From assembly GCF_022436485.1 (NCBI RefSeq), contig NZ_JAKUDO010000001.1, forward strand, positions 1,798,001-1,862,000: a DNA stretch of 64,000 bases, in the 5' to 3' direction. Both the position numbers and the translations under genes were made by a program. Each line of letters opens with the position of its first letter. The stretch's first letter is position 1. This DNA is from Agrococcus sp. ARC_14. GTDB lineage: Bacteria; Actinomycetota; Actinomycetes; Actinomycetales; Microbacteriaceae. The notes under the pieces were generated by a model that worked only from the letters and a program-made list of their open reading frames with translations, was not told the DNA's origin and ran no database searches. Positions 20,571 through 29,878 of this stretch are shown piece after piece.

Positions 20571-21622
20571 CCGCCGTCGCCCAGCGCTCGCGGCCGCAGC
20601 GCTTCCTCGCAGCCCTGGCCACCCCCGGTGGTGCCGTGTTCGTGCTGCTCGTGGTGCTGCTCATCGTCGCCTCGCTCTCCAACCCGCGCTTCGCGGAGCC
20701 CGACCAGCTCGTGCGCTTCCTCGCCCGCACCGCGCCCATCGCGATCGCAGCCATCGGCCAGTTCTTCGTCATCGTCTCGGGCGAGTTCGACCTCTCGATG
20801 GGCGCGGTGATCGCGGCGCAGGTCGTGATCGCGGGCAACGTCATCGGTCAGGACGAGGCGATGATCCTGCCGGGCATCGCCCTCATGCTGCTCGTCGGCG
20901 TCGTCGTCGGGCTCGTCAACGGACTCCTCACGACGCTCGCGAAGGTGCCCAGCTTCATCGTCACGCTCGGCACGATGCTGGCGCTCTACGGGTTCGTGCG
21001 CTTCCTCACGGGCGGCGCCGCGACCGGAAACCCGATCGACAGCTTCCGCGAGATCGGTCGCGGCGCGCTCTTCGACGTGCTGCCCTACCCCGTGATCATC
21101 CTCGTCGTGGTCGCGGTCGGAGCGTGGCTGCTCATGCGTGCTCCGTTCGGCCACACGCTGCTCGCGGTCGGCGACAACCCGGTTGCCGCGCGGCTCTCCG
21201 GGACGCCCACGACGCGCGTGAAGCTGACGGCCTTCGTGCTCTCGTCGCTGGCCGCCACCGTCGCGGGCATCCTGCTCGTCGGCTACGCCGGCGTGCACCC
21301 GAGCGTCGGCGCCGGCTATGAGTTCCAGGCGATCACCGCAGTCGTGCTCGGCGGCGCCGTGCTCGGCGGCGGCCGCGGATGGGTGCTCTCAGCCGCAGCC
21401 GGCGCGATCGCGCTCGAGATGCTGTTCACGGTGCTCAACCAGGTCGGCATCGAGTCCACCTGGCGGCCGAGCGTGCAGGGCATCATCATCATCCTCGCCG
21501 TGGCCTTCGGCGCCGTCGCATGGCGCACGGCCCGACGACCCGCATCCGGCACCCCGGCCGTCGCAGCCGACGCCGACCCAGACCCGATTCCCACACCATC
21601 CCGAACACCAGGAGAAGCATGA
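20567..21622 (+). CDS. sugar ABC transporter permease 2
   Basis: A 351-residue permease of the same family. AIGQFFVIVSGEFDLSMGAV is the SLDLS-type region, and FQAITAVVLGGAVLGGGRGW the C-terminal EAA-like region. Two non-identical permeases suggest a heterodimeric channel, seen in some members of this transporter class. ATG at 20567 is preceded by GGAAAGGGGG, a strong ribosome site. The Pro/Asp-rich last 25 residues are a cytoplasmic tail. It overlaps the binding-protein start. Confidence 0.92.
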   Translation: MTAVAQRSRPQRFLAALATPGGAVFVLLVVLLIVASLSNPRFAEPDQLVRFLARTAPIAIAAIGQFFVIVSGEFDLSMGAVIAAQVVIAGNVIGQDEAMILPGIALMLLVGVVVGLVNGLLTTLAKVPSFIVTLGTMLALYGFVRFLTGGAATGNPIDSFREIGRGALFDVLPYPVIILVVVAVGAWLLMRAPFGHTLLAVGDNPVAARLSGTPTTRVKLTAFVLSSLAATVAGILLVGYAGVHPSVGAGYEFQAITAVVLGGAVLGGGRGWVLSAAAGAIALEMLFTVLNQVGIESTWRPSVQGIIIILAVAFGAVAWRTARRPASGTPAVAADADPDPIPTPSRTPGEA

Positions 21623-22836
21623 TGCGCAAGCACAGGAAGGGCCTCATCGTCGTGGCCCTCGGCGCCGCGATGACCCTCGCGGCCTGCAGCACAGACGGGA
21701 GCGTCGATCCCTCGGCGGCTCCCGAGGCCAGCACCGAAGCGCCGGCCGAGACCACCGATTCAGGAGGGGAGTGGTTCGACCAGGCCGTCTTCGACGAGCA
21801 GTTCGAGCAGCGCTCCGCCACCTTCGAGGGCGATCCGGCCACCCCGTGGCTGCAGTACATCGACGGGCCGATGACGGACACCGCCGAATGGCAGACGGAC
21901 GAGCCGATGCGCGCGTGCTTCGCGAACGCGTCGATCTCGAACCCCTGGCGCCAGACCGGCTTCATCACGATGCAGGAACAGCTCGCCGTGCTGCAGGACG
22001 AGGGCGTCATCGAGTCGATGGAGGTGCGTGACGCCGGCGACGACGACAACACCCAGATCGCCGACATCGACTACTTCATCAGCCAGGGCGACTGCGACAT
22101 CTTCATCATCTCGCCCAACTCGACGGCAGCGCTGACGCCGGCCGTCGAGCGCGCATGTGAGACCGGCCGCCCCGTGATCGTGTTCGACCGCGGCGTCGAC
22201 ACCGATTGCGCGACGACCTTCATCCACCCCATCGGGGGCTACGCGTGGGGCATCGACACCGCTGAGTTCCTCATCGAGAACCTCGAGGAGGGCGACACGG
22301 TCGTCGCGCTCCGCATCCTCCCGGGCGTCGACGTCCTCGAGCACCGCTGGGCAGCCGCCGAGCAGCTGCTGACGGAGGCGGGGATCACCGTCGAGGACTA
22401 CTTCACCGGTGCAGATCCGACCGAGATCAAGAGCATCATCTCCGATGCCCTCTCGCGCGGTGACGTGCAGGGTGTGTGGATGGATGCTGGTGACGGCGCC
22501 GTCGCCGCCATCGAGGCCTTCGAGGACGCCGGCGCCGACCTCCCCGTCATGACGGGCGAGGACGAGATGAGCTTCCTGCGTGCATGGCAGGAGCGCGACA
22601 TGACGGCGCTCGCACCCGCGTACTCGAACTTCCAGTGGCGCACGCCGCTGCTGGCGGCCGAGATGATCGCGAACGGCGAGCCCGTGCCGACCGAGTGGGT
22701 GCTGCCGCAGACCCCGCTCGACGCGGAGGCGCGCGACGAGGCGATCGCGGCGAACGAGGGGATGCCTGACGGGCACTACGCGCTGTTCGGCGGCGCCGAC
22801 CTGCCCAGCTACCCCGGTCCCTGGCAGGACCGCTAG
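21619..22836 (+). CDS. sugar ABC transporter substrate-binding lipoprotein
   Basis: A 405-residue secreted lipoprotein. A basic start MMRKHRKG is followed by a hydrophobic segment and the lipobox MTLAAC with Cys at about residue 23, then an acidic Ser/Ala/Glu linker. The rest is a type I periplasmic-binding fold (RACFANASISNPWRQ, DIFIISPNSTAALTPAVERA, VIVFDRGVDTD) of the ribose/xylose-binding superfamily. It catches the sugar outside the membrane and delivers it to the permeases. ATG 21619 or the adjacent ATG 21622 follows CAGGAGAAGC. The ligand is not predictable from these residues. Confidence 0.92.
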   Translation: MMRKHRKGLIVVALGAAMTLAACSTDGSVDPSAAPEASTEAPAETTDSGGEWFDQAVFDEQFEQRSATFEGDPATPWLQYIDGPMTDTAEWQTDEPMRACFANASISNPWRQTGFITMQEQLAVLQDEGVIESMEVRDAGDDDNTQIADIDYFISQGDCDIFIISPNSTAALTPAVERACETGRPVIVFDRGVDTDCATTFIHPIGGYAWGIDTAEFLIENLEEGDTVVALRILPGVDVLEHRWAAAEQLLTEAGITVEDYFTGADPTEIKSIISDALSRGDVQGVWMDAGDGAVAAIEAFEDAGADLPVMTGEDEMSFLRAWQERDMTALAPAYSNFQWRTPLLAAEMIANGEPVPTEWVLPQTPLDAEARDEAIAANEGMPDGHYALFGGADLPSYPGPWQDR

Positions 22837-22909
22837 CACTGACCGGCCGGCCGTGGCGCGCTGCGCTGCGGCCGGCCATCACCACGACCCGACGCTGAAC
22901 GGAGGAACG

Positions 22910-23764
22910 ATGCGCCAGATCGGCATCAACACCTGGGTGTGGCAGTCGCCGCTGCGCGACGCGATCGCGCCGACGATGCTGGCGCACGTCGCCGGACTCG
23001 GCTTCGACCTCGTCGAGCTGCCGCTCGAGCGGGAGGGCGATCTCAGCGCCGCGGCGGTGCGCCCGCTGCTCGAGGCGAACGGGCTCGCCGCGACCGTCGT
23101 GGGTGCGATGGGTCCGGGCCGCGCGCTGGTCGCGACCGATGATGAGACCGTGGCTGCGACCCAGCGCTATCTGCGCGCGTGCATCGACTTCGCAGCGGAT
23201 GTCGGAGCCCCGAGCGTCTGCGGACCCTTCACTGCCGAGACCGGGCGCACCTGGCGCATGGACGCCGGCGAGCGCACCACGATCGTCGCGCAGCTGCGGG
23301 AGCGCCTGGCGCCGGTGGTCGAGCACGCGGCCGAGCGCGGCGTCGCCTTGGGGCTCGAACCTCTCAACCGCTACGAGACCTCGATCATCTGCACCGTCGA
23401 GCAGGCGCTCGACGCCCTGGAACCATTGCTGGGCGACCACCTCGGCCTCGCCCTCGACACCTACCACCTCGGCATCGAGGAGCGATCGAGCGCAGCTGCC
23501 ATCCGAGCAGCGGGGGATGCGCTCGTGCACGTGCAGGTGTGCGGCAACGACCGCGGCGCGCCCGGCGGCGACCAGACCGACTGGGCGGGCATCCGTGCCG
23601 CGCTCGACGCGGTCGACTACCGCGGCCCGCTCGTGATCGAGAGCTTCACCGCCGACAATGCCGCGATCGCGGTCGCCGCATCGATCTGGCGGCCGCTGGC
23701 CACCACCCAGGACGACCTGGCGCGAGACGGCCTTGCATTCCTCCGCCAGCTGGAGCGCGCATGA
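22910..23764 (+). CDS. D-tagatose/D-psicose 3-epimerase-like sugar isomerase
   Basis: A 284-residue TIM barrel of the AP endonuclease 2 superfamily. The four metal/catalytic residues of ketose 3-epimerases can be lined up: Glu in LEPLNRYETS, Asp in LDTYHLGIEE, His in HVQVCGNDRGAPG and Glu in VIESFT. This resembles D-tagatose 3-epimerases more than generic xylose isomerase-like proteins. The likely reaction is C3 (or C2) epimerisation or isomerisation of the imported sugar or an oxidised form. ATG at 22910 is preceded by GGAGGAAC. The exact substrate is unknown. Its stop overlaps the next ATG. Confidence 0.82.
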   Translation: MRQIGINTWVWQSPLRDAIAPTMLAHVAGLGFDLVELPLEREGDLSAAAVRPLLEANGLAATVVGAMGPGRALVATDDETVAATQRYLRACIDFAADVGAPSVCGPFTAETGRTWRMDAGERTTIVAQLRERLAPVVEHAAERGVALGLEPLNRYETSIICTVEQALDALEPLLGDHLGLALDTYHLGIEERSSAAAIRAAGDALVHVQVCGNDRGAPGGDQTDWAGIRAALDAVDYRGPLVIESFTADNAAIAVAASIWRPLATTQDDLARDGLAFLRQLERA

Positions 23765-24882
23765 GCGCGCCGCTCGGCGTCGCCGTGCTCGGCACGGCAT
23801 TCATGGGCAAGGCGCACTCTGCGGCATGGCGCAACGTCGGCGCGATGTTCCCGGATGCGCCTGCCACGGCCATGCGCGTGCTGTGCGGGTCCGATCCCGA
23901 GCGCACCGCCGCATCCGCCCGGATCCTCGGCTGGCAGGAGGCCGCCACCGACTGGCGTGAGGTCGTGACGCGCGATGACGTGCAGATCGTCGACATCTGC
24001 ACCCCCGGGCACCTGCACGCCGAGATGGCGACGGCCGCGCTGGCAGCCGGCAAGCACGTGCTGGTCGAGAAGCCGCTGGCCACGAGCCTGGCAGAGGCCG
24101 AGCGCATGGCCGCAGCAGCGCAGCGGGCGGCGGGAGCCTCGATGCTGGGCTTCAACTACCGGCGCGTGCCGGCGCTCGCGCTCGCGCGCCAGCTCGTGCA
24201 CGAGGGCCGGATCGGGCGGGTGCGCACCGTCCGCGCCGCCTACCTGCAGGACTGGCTCGTGGATCCGGAGGCGCCGATGACGTGGCGGCTGCGCGCCGAG
24301 ACAGCGGGCAACGGCGCGCTGGGCGACCTCGGCTCGCACGTCGTCGACCAGATCCTGGCCATCACCGGCCAGCACGTCACCGGCGCGCGAGGCGCGCTGC
24401 GCACCTTCCAGCAGCAGCGTCCCGGGCCGGACGGGCCCGAGCAGGTCACGGTCGACGACGCCGCCTGGGCGCAGCTCGAGCTGGATGGTGGCACCGTCGC
24501 ATCGCTCGAGGTGTCTCGAGTCGCGACCGGCAGCAAGAACGCCCTCACCATCGAGGTGCACGGCAGCGACGGCGCCCTCTCGTTCGACCTCGAGCGGCTC
24601 AACGAGCTGGTCGTGACCGAGGGGCGCGCGGGCTGGCCAGCGCGGGTGCTCGTGACCGAGCCGACGCATCCAGACCTCGAGGCCTGGTGGCCGCCGGGCC
24701 ACGTGCTGGGCTGGGACTCGACCTTCGTCATGCAGGCGGCAGCGCTGCTGCGCAGCATCGCGGCAGGGCAGGCCCCCGAGCCGTCGTTCGCTGACGGCCT
24801 TGCGGTGCAGCGGGTGCTGGACGCGATCGAGCGCAGCGACGCGGCGCAGGGTGCGATGATGCCGCTCGGGGACGCCCGATGA
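23761..24882 (+). CDS. Gfo/Idh/MocA family NAD(P)-dependent oxidoreductase
   Basis: A 373-residue two-domain dehydrogenase. An N-terminal Rossmann fold has [14 protein letters not shown] (second Gly of the dinucleotide motif replaced by Ala, common in one subgroup) and the EKP motif in [10 protein letters not shown]. The C-terminal domain shows [15 protein letters not shown], with the GxxxDxGxH-type catalytic region. Members oxidise sugars or inositols at C1 to C3. Placed between two epimerase-like genes, it likely interconverts keto- and hydroxy-forms of the transported sugar. ATG at 23761 overlaps the epimerase stop. Confidence 0.88.
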   Translation: MSAPLGVAVLGTAFMGKAHSAAWRNVGAMFPDAPATAMRVLCGSDPERTAASARILGWQEAATDWREVVTRDDVQIVDICTPGHLHAEMATAALAAGKHVLVEKPLATSLAEAERMAAAAQRAAGASMLGFNYRRVPALALARQLVHEGRIGRVRTVRAAYLQDWLVDPEAPMTWRLRAETAGNGALGDLGSHVVDQILAITGQHVTGARGALRTFQQQRPGPDGPEQVTVDDAAWAQLELDGGTVASLEVSRVATGSKNALTIEVHGSDGALSFDLERLNELVVTEGRAGWPARVLVTEPTHPDLEAWWPPGHVLGWDSTFVMQAAALLRSIAAGQAPEPSFADGLAVQRVLDAIERSDAAQGAMMPLGDAR

Positions 24883-24898
24883 TCGAGATGAGGATGCC

Positions 24899-25906
24899 AT
24901 GACCCGCCCGTTCACGCTGTTCACCGGCCAGTGGGCCGATCTGCCCTTCGAGGAGGTCGCGCGCCTGGCAGCATCCTGGGGCTACGACGGGTTGGAGATC
25001 GCCTGCTCCGGCGACCATCTCGACGCCGCGCGATGGGACGACGACGCATACGTCGCGTCGCGCAAGGAGATCCTCGACCGGCATGGCCTGGGGGTCTGGG
25101 CGATCTCGAACCACCTGCACGGACAGGCGGTGTGCGACGACCCGATCGACTTCCGGCACGAGGCGATCGTGCATCCGCGGGTCTGGGGTGACGGCGACCC
25201 GGAGGGCGTGCGTCAGCGGGCTGCTGCAGAGCTGATGGACACCGCGCGCATGGCGCGGGCGCTCGGCGTCGACACGGTCGTCGGCTTCACCGGCTCCTCG
25301 ATCTGGCCGTACGTGGCACAGTTCCCACCGGTTCCCGACAGCGTGATCGACGCGGGCTACCGCGACTTCGCCGACCGCTGGCACCCCATCCTCGACGTCT
25401 TCGAGGAGCACGGGGTGCGGTTCGCGCACGAGGTGCACCCGAGCGAGATCGCCTACGACCACTGGTCGACCGTGCGCACGCTCGAGGCGATCGGCCACCG
25501 CGAGTCCTTCGGGCTGAACTGGGACCCGAGCCACATGGTGTGGCAGGGCATCGACCCGGTGGGCTTCCTGTCGGACTTCGCCGAGCGGATCTACCACGTC
25601 GACTGCAAGGACACGCGGATGCGCATGGGCGACGGCCGCAACGGCATCCTGTCCTCGCACCTGCCGTGGGGGCATCCGCGCCGCGGTTGGGACTTCGTCT
25701 CAGCGGGCCGCGGCGATGTCGCGTGGGGCGACGCGTTCCGCACGCTCACCGCGATCGGCTACTCGGGCCCGATCTCGATCGAGTGGGAGGATGCGGGCAT
25801 GGATCGTCTGCAGGGAGCACCCGAGGCGCTCGAAGCACTGCGGCGCCACGAGTTCGAACCCTCCACCGCGCGCTTCGACGCGGCATTCTCGGCCGACCGC
25901 GACTGA
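24899..25906 (+). CDS. sugar phosphate isomerase/epimerase family protein
   Basis: A 335-residue TIM-barrel protein of the same superfamily as the 22910 gene but of another subfamily (longer, opening [20 protein letters not shown]). Metal-ligand candidates are Glu in FAHEVHPSE, Asp/His in [12 protein letters not shown], the histidine in [10 protein letters not shown], and Glu in ISIEWEDAG. Proteins of this subgroup often travel with Gfo/Idh/MocA dehydrogenases. It is the last gene of the sugar operon and ends at a palindrome shared with the convergent DUF349 gene. The reaction is not known. Confidence 0.82.
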   Translation: MTRPFTLFTGQWADLPFEEVARLAASWGYDGLEIACSGDHLDAARWDDDAYVASRKEILDRHGLGVWAISNHLHGQAVCDDPIDFRHEAIVHPRVWGDGDPEGVRQRAAAELMDTARMARALGVDTVVGFTGSSIWPYVAQFPPVPDSVIDAGYRDFADRWHPILDVFEEHGVRFAHEVHPSEIAYDHWSTVRTLEAIGHRESFGLNWDPSHMVWQGIDPVGFLSDFAERIYHVDCKDTRMRMGDGRNGILSSHLPWGHPRRGWDFVSAGRGDVAWGDAFRTLTAIGYSGPISIEWEDAGMDRLQGAPEALEALRRHEFEPSTARFDAAFSADRD

Positions 25907-25922
25907 GCCCGCGCCGGCTCAG
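25903..25922. terminator. palindrome over both convergent stops, possible bidirectional terminator
   Basis: CTGAGCC (25903-25909) and GGCTCAG (25916-25922) form a perfect 7-bp stem with a six-base loop. The arms contain the stop codons of the plus-strand epimerase and the minus-strand DUF349 gene. No U-tract follows on either side. Confidence 0.45.
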
Positions 25923-27427
25923 CCTGCGGCCGCCACGACCTCGAGCCAGGAGCGCTTCGTGGCGAGCTCTGCCTCGAGCTCGGCCTTGCGCTTCGCGTCC
26001 TGCTCGGCGGCAAGCTCTGCCTCGAGCTTCTCGATGGCGTCCTCGAGCTGACCGGCGAGGCCCTCGGAGCGCGCCTTGCGCTCCGGGTTGTGGCTCTTCC
26101 AATGCTGCTCGTCGAGCTCGCGCACATGCGTCTCGATCGTGCGCATGCGATCCTCGACCTCGCGCAGCGACTCGCGCGGCACGCGGCCGATCTCGTCCCA
26201 GCGCTGCTGAATGCTGATGAGCGCGTCACGGGCGGCGGTGCGCTCGGTGATCTTCAGGATCGGGGCAGCCTCGTCGAGCAGGGCGCGCTTCGCGACCAGG
26301 TTCTCGGCGTACTCCTCGTTGTCGACCGCAGCCTGCTCGGCTTTGGCGGCGAACAGCACGTCGCCCGCCTCCTTGAACTGGGCCCAGAGCGCGTCGTCGA
26401 TCTTGCGACCTGCGCGGCCGGCAGCCTTCCACTGGTCGAGCAGCGCGCGGTAGGCGGTGATGCCGTCGACGCCCTTGGGCGCGAGCGCCTGGGCCTGCTC
26501 GACGAGCGCCTGCTTGCGAGCACGCACATCCTTGTGCGAGGCGTCGAGCTCTGCGAAGAACTTGCGGCGCGCGGTCTCGAGGGTGCTGCGGGCGTCGCGG
26601 AACCGCTTCCAGAGCGTGTCGGCCTGGCTCTTCGACAGGCGCGGGCCGTCCTTCTGCAGGCGCTGCCAGTCGGCGAAGAGCAGATCGACCTTCTGCATGG
26701 TCTGCTTCCACTGCACGTCGGCGAGATCGCCGAGCGCCAGCTGCTCCATCGACTCGACGACCACGGTGCGCTCGGCGAGCGCGGCCTCGACCTCTGCCTT
26801 GCTCGCTGCCTGCTGCTTCGCCTCGAGCTGGCCGAGCTCGCCACGCAGGGCGTCGAGCCGGGAGAGCAGTGAGGGGATGTCGCCGACGGCGCTGGCCGTG
26901 AGGACGTTGTCGTGCAGATGGTTCGCGGCCTTCGCGACGTCCTTGGCGTTGGCGCCGCCGCGGATGCGCTGCTCGAGCAGGCGGACCTGGCCCTCGAGCT
27001 CGGCGAACTTGCGCTCGAAGTAGGCGAGCGCCTCCTCGGGCGTCGCGTCGGGGAACTGTCCGACGACGCGCCAGGCGTCACCCTCCTGGACAGCGACCGT
27101 GCCCGCGGAGTCGACGCGGCCGACGCCGCGCTCGATGACGTGCTCGCCCATCGTGGGCCCGGTGGGAGCTGCGGCCTCGGCTGCGGGCGCCTCAACGGCG
27201 GGCTCTTCCGCGTCCGTCTTCTCGACGGCGGCGGTCTCCTCGGCGGCAGGCTCCTCGGCGACAGCGGCCGGTGCCTCGTCGGCGGGGGCGCTGGGCGCGA
27301 CGGCGGGCTCAGCGACCTCGGTGGCCTCCGGCTGCACCTCGGTCGGGGCCTGAGCGGCTTCTGGCGCGACGGCCTCAGCAGACTGCTGCTGCGTGTCGGA
27401 GTCGGTGGGCTGGGTGTGCTCGGGCAT
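25919..27427 (-). CDS. DUF349 domain-containing protein
   Basis: A 502-residue protein with two parts. Residues 1 to about 95 are an acidic Ala/Glu/Pro-rich low-complexity region. From about 100 onward it is charged and helical, with repeated DUF349 units recognisable by segments such as DLLFADWQRLQKDGPRL, ALLDQWKAAGRAGRKIDD and QQRWDEIGRVPRE (Trp followed by Gly-x-x-Pro/Ala-rich turns). The last 40 residues are coiled-coil-like (LEAELAAEQDAKRKAELEAE). Its function is not established. Presence near rarA or spoT-type genes is common in actinobacteria. Confidence 0.8.
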   Translation of the reverse strand: MPEHTQPTDSDTQQQSAEAVAPEAAQAPTEVQPEATEVAEPAVAPSAPADEAPAAVAEEPAAEETAAVEKTDAEEPAVEAPAAEAAAPTGPTMGEHVIERGVGRVDSAGTVAVQEGDAWRVVGQFPDATPEEALAYFERKFAELEGQVRLLEQRIRGGANAKDVAKAANHLHDNVLTASAVGDIPSLLSRLDALRGELGQLEAKQQAASKAEVEAALAERTVVVESMEQLALGDLADVQWKQTMQKVDLLFADWQRLQKDGPRLSKSQADTLWKRFRDARSTLETARRKFFAELDASHKDVRARKQALVEQAQALAPKGVDGITAYRALLDQWKAAGRAGRKIDDALWAQFKEAGDVLFAAKAEQAAVDNEEYAENLVAKRALLDEAAPILKITERTAARDALISIQQRWDEIGRVPRESLREVEDRMRTIETHVRELDEQHWKSHNPERKARSEGLAGQLEDAIEKLEAELAAEQDAKRKAELEAELATKRSWLEVVAAAG

Positions 27428-27503
27428 GACGGAGTCTCTCGTACGAGGGAACGGGCGGGATGAGCCTATCGCGGTGGAGCCGGGGCGCCGCGACTCGTGA
27501 TGG

Positions 27504-28262
27504 TCACTGCAACACGAAGTCCTCGATCGTCACGGGCTCTGCGGGTGCGCCGTCCTGCGCGCCGTCCGCCGTCCCGTTGGCGATCACCTGCTCCTGCAGC
27601 TGGTCGAGGCCCTCGGTGACCTGGCCGATGACGGTGTAGCCGCCGGCGGAGTCTGCGGGGATGGTGGTGTCGCCGTAGACGATGAAGAACTGGTGGCCGT
27701 TCGAGTCGGCGTTGTTGCCCTGTCGTGCCATCGCGATGGTGCCCTCTGGATAGACGTCGTCCGCCGGGGCGTTCTCGATCGGGCCGTACATGTAGGACGG
27801 GTCACCGCTGCCGGCGCCGTCGGCCGAGCCGCACTGCAGCACGCTGAAGCCCTCCGCCGTGGTGAGGCGGTGGCACGTCTTGCCGTCGTAGTAGTCGCGC
27901 TGCGTGTCGAACAACACGGAGGAGACGGCCTGCGGCGCTGCCGCGCCGTCGAGCTCGACGCCGAGCTCGACGCCGTTGACCGTCATCGTGCCGGTCCAGC
28001 TGCGCTCCTCGGCCAGCGTGGGCTCCGGCACCTCTGACGCCGGGGCCTCGGTCTCGCTCGCGGTGGGCGGTGCGGTCTCCTCGGCGGCGGGAGGCGTGGG
28101 CTGGAGCATCGCGACGAGGCCGATGCCGCCGAGCAGCACGACTCCGGCGAGCACGCTGCCCACGATGGAGTCTCGGGTCTGCCTGCGCTGCCTGCGCTCG
28201 TGCACGGTCTGCCGCGCCCGGTAGTCGCGGACGCGCCGCTCCTGCTCCTGCTTCGTGACCAC
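27504..28262 (-). CDS. membrane-anchored cyclophilin-type peptidyl-prolyl isomerase
   Basis: A 252-residue protein with a basic cytoplasmic N-terminus (about 1-30, rich in Arg and Gln), one membrane helix (IVGSVLAGVVLLGGIGLVA), a Pro/Glu/Ala linker, and a cyclophilin domain from about residue 85. YYDGKTCHRLTTAEGFSVLQCG and GHQFFIVYGDT carry the catalytic Arg and the Gln/Phe core. The family catalyses cis-trans isomerisation of peptidyl-proline, here outside the membrane. Two Cys in the domain might form a disulfide. GTG at 28262 is preceded by GAGGAG; an in-frame ATG at 28277 would add five residues. Confidence 0.88.
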   Translation of the reverse strand: MVTKQEQERRVRDYRARQTVHERRQRRQTRDSIVGSVLAGVVLLGGIGLVAMLQPTPPAAEETAPPTASETEAPASEVPEPTLAEERSWTGTMTVNGVELGVELDGAAAPQAVSSVLFDTQRDYYDGKTCHRLTTAEGFSVLQCGSADGAGSGDPSYMYGPIENAPADDVYPEGTIAMARQGNNADSNGHQFFIVYGDTTIPADSAGGYTVIGQVTEGLDQLQEQVIANGTADGAQDGAPAEPVTIEDFVLQ

Positions 28263-28367
28263 GTGCTCTCCTCGCATGCCCGCCGCGCATCCGCGCGACC
28301 GCCGTTCAGGCTACCGGCTCGCGCGCTCCTGGCCGGTCAACGGGTGGGGCGCGTCAGTCGTCGCACC

Positions 28368-28373
28368 TAGCAT
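28368..28373 (+). promoter_or_regulatory. candidate -10 box for rarA
   Basis: TAGCAT is followed by GGAGGC and then ATG at 28380. The hexamer spacing fits a leaderless transcript, although the GGAGG could also serve as a ribosome site for a transcript starting further upstream. Confidence 0.35.
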
Positions 28374-28379
28374 GGAGGC

Positions 28380-29720
28380 ATGGCCAGGGGGACGACAGCG
28401 CCGCTCGCCGTGCGCATGCGCCCGACGAGCCTGGACGACGTCGTCGGTCAGCGGCACCTGCTCGGGCCTGGCTCGCCGCTCCGCAGGCTCGCGGCGCCCA
28501 GCGAAGGCGTGAGCGGGCAGAGCGTCATCCTGTGGGGCCCTCCCGGCACCGGCAAGACGACGCTCGCGCAGTCGATCGCCCACACCTCCGACCGCCGCTT
28601 CGTCGAGCTGAGCGCCGTCACTGCCGGCGTGAAGGACGTGCGGCAGGTGATGGAGGACTCGCTCAATCAGCGCGACCTCTTCGGTCAGTCGACCGTGCTC
28701 TTCCTCGACGAGATCCACCGCTTCTCCAAGGCGCAGCAGGATGCGCTGCTGCCCGGCGTCGAGCAGGGCTGGGTGACGCTGATCGCCGCGACCACCGAGA
28801 ACCCCTCGTTCAGCATCATCAGCCCGCTGCTGTCGCGCTCGCTGCTGCTCACGCTCGAGCCGCTCGACGACACCGACATCGCCGAGCTCGTCGATCGGGC
28901 GATCGCCGATCCGCGCGGCTTCGGCGCCGGCATCGTGCTCGACGATGAGGCGAGGGCGCAGCTCATCCGCATGTCCTCCGGCGACGCCCGGCGTGCGCTC
29001 ACCGCGCTCGAGGCCGCGGGCGCGCACGCGCTCGAGGCGGCAGCGCTCGAGCAGGGGCAGGATCCGGGGGCGGATGCGCCGGCGACGGTCACGGCGGAGG
29101 CGCTGGCGAGCGCGGTCGACCGGGCGCTGCTGCGCTACGACAGGCAGGGCGACGAGCACTACGACGTCATCTCCGCCTTCATCAAGTCGGTGCGCGGCTC
29201 CGACCCCGACGCCTCGCTGCACTACCTCGCGCGCATGATCGAGGCGGGGGAGGACCCGCGCTTCATCGCCCGCCGCATCATCGTGCTCGCGAGCGAAGAC
29301 ATCGGGATGGCCGACCCCCAGGGCCTCGTGATCGCCACCGCCGCCGCGACGGCCGTGCAGATGATCGGCATGCCGGAGGGGCGCATCCCGCTCGCAGAGG
29401 CGACCGTCTACCTCGCGACCGCACCGAAGTCGAACCGCTCCTACAAGGGGATCGACGCGGCGATCGCCGACGTGCGCGCCGGTGACTTCGGGCGCGTGCC
29501 GACCCACTTGCGCGACGCCCATTACCCGGGGGCGAAGCGCCTCGGGCACGGGAAGGGCTACCGCTACGCCCACGACGCCCCGCACGGCGTCGCCACGCAG
29601 CAGTACCTGCCGGACCCGCTCGTCGGCCGGCGCTATTACGAGGCCGGCGCTCACGGCTTCGAGCGCGACGTCGCTGCTCGCCTGGAGCGCATCCGGAAGA
29701 TCCTGTCGGCGGAGTCCTGA
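28380..29720 (+). CDS. rarA: replication-associated recombination ATPase RarA/MgsA
   Basis: A 446-residue AAA+ protein related to clamp loaders. Walker [10 protein letters not shown] lies near residue 53, Walker [10 protein letters not shown] follows, and [16 protein letters not shown] is the sensor 1 region. The C-terminal tetramerisation/MgsA domain has [18 protein letters not shown] and [12 protein letters not shown]. RarA acts at stalled replication forks with SSB and the clamp. It is full length and divergent from the cyclophilin gene. Confidence 0.95.
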   Translation: MARGTTAPLAVRMRPTSLDDVVGQRHLLGPGSPLRRLAAPSEGVSGQSVILWGPPGTGKTTLAQSIAHTSDRRFVELSAVTAGVKDVRQVMEDSLNQRDLFGQSTVLFLDEIHRFSKAQQDALLPGVEQGWVTLIAATTENPSFSIISPLLSRSLLLTLEPLDDTDIAELVDRAIADPRGFGAGIVLDDEARAQLIRMSSGDARRALTALEAAGAHALEAAALEQGQDPGADAPATVTAEALASAVDRALLRYDRQGDEHYDVISAFIKSVRGSDPDASLHYLARMIEAGEDPRFIARRIIVLASEDIGMADPQGLVIATAAATAVQMIGMPEGRIPLAEATVYLATAPKSNRSYKGIDAAIADVRAGDFGRVPTHLRDAHYPGAKRLGHGKGYRYAHDAPHGVATQQYLPDPLVGRRYYEAGAHGFERDVAARLERIRKILSAES

Positions 29721-29878
29721 CGGAGCCCAGGCCCAGCGCGTCCATCTGCTAGTCTTGACGACGGCCCACCGGGCGGCAGCATGCCACGGCAGCTTCCCCC
29801 AGGGCCCGCAACCCTCCTTAAGTCTCGGCGCTCGGCCGGGACAGCCGCTCACGCGGCAGCGACTCAGCGAAGGAAGTC
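29721..29878 (+). promoter_or_regulatory. rpsD leader with two hairpins
   Basis: About 158 bases precede rpsD. TAGTCT at 29750-29755 is a possible -10 box. Two adjacent hairpins lie just before the ribosome site: 29822-29829 with 29835-29842 (8 bp, one wobble, five-base loop) and 29844-29848 with 29853-29857 (5 bp, four-base loop). S4 represses its own mRNA in several bacteria, so a regulatory leader is plausible but not shown. Confidence 0.4.
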
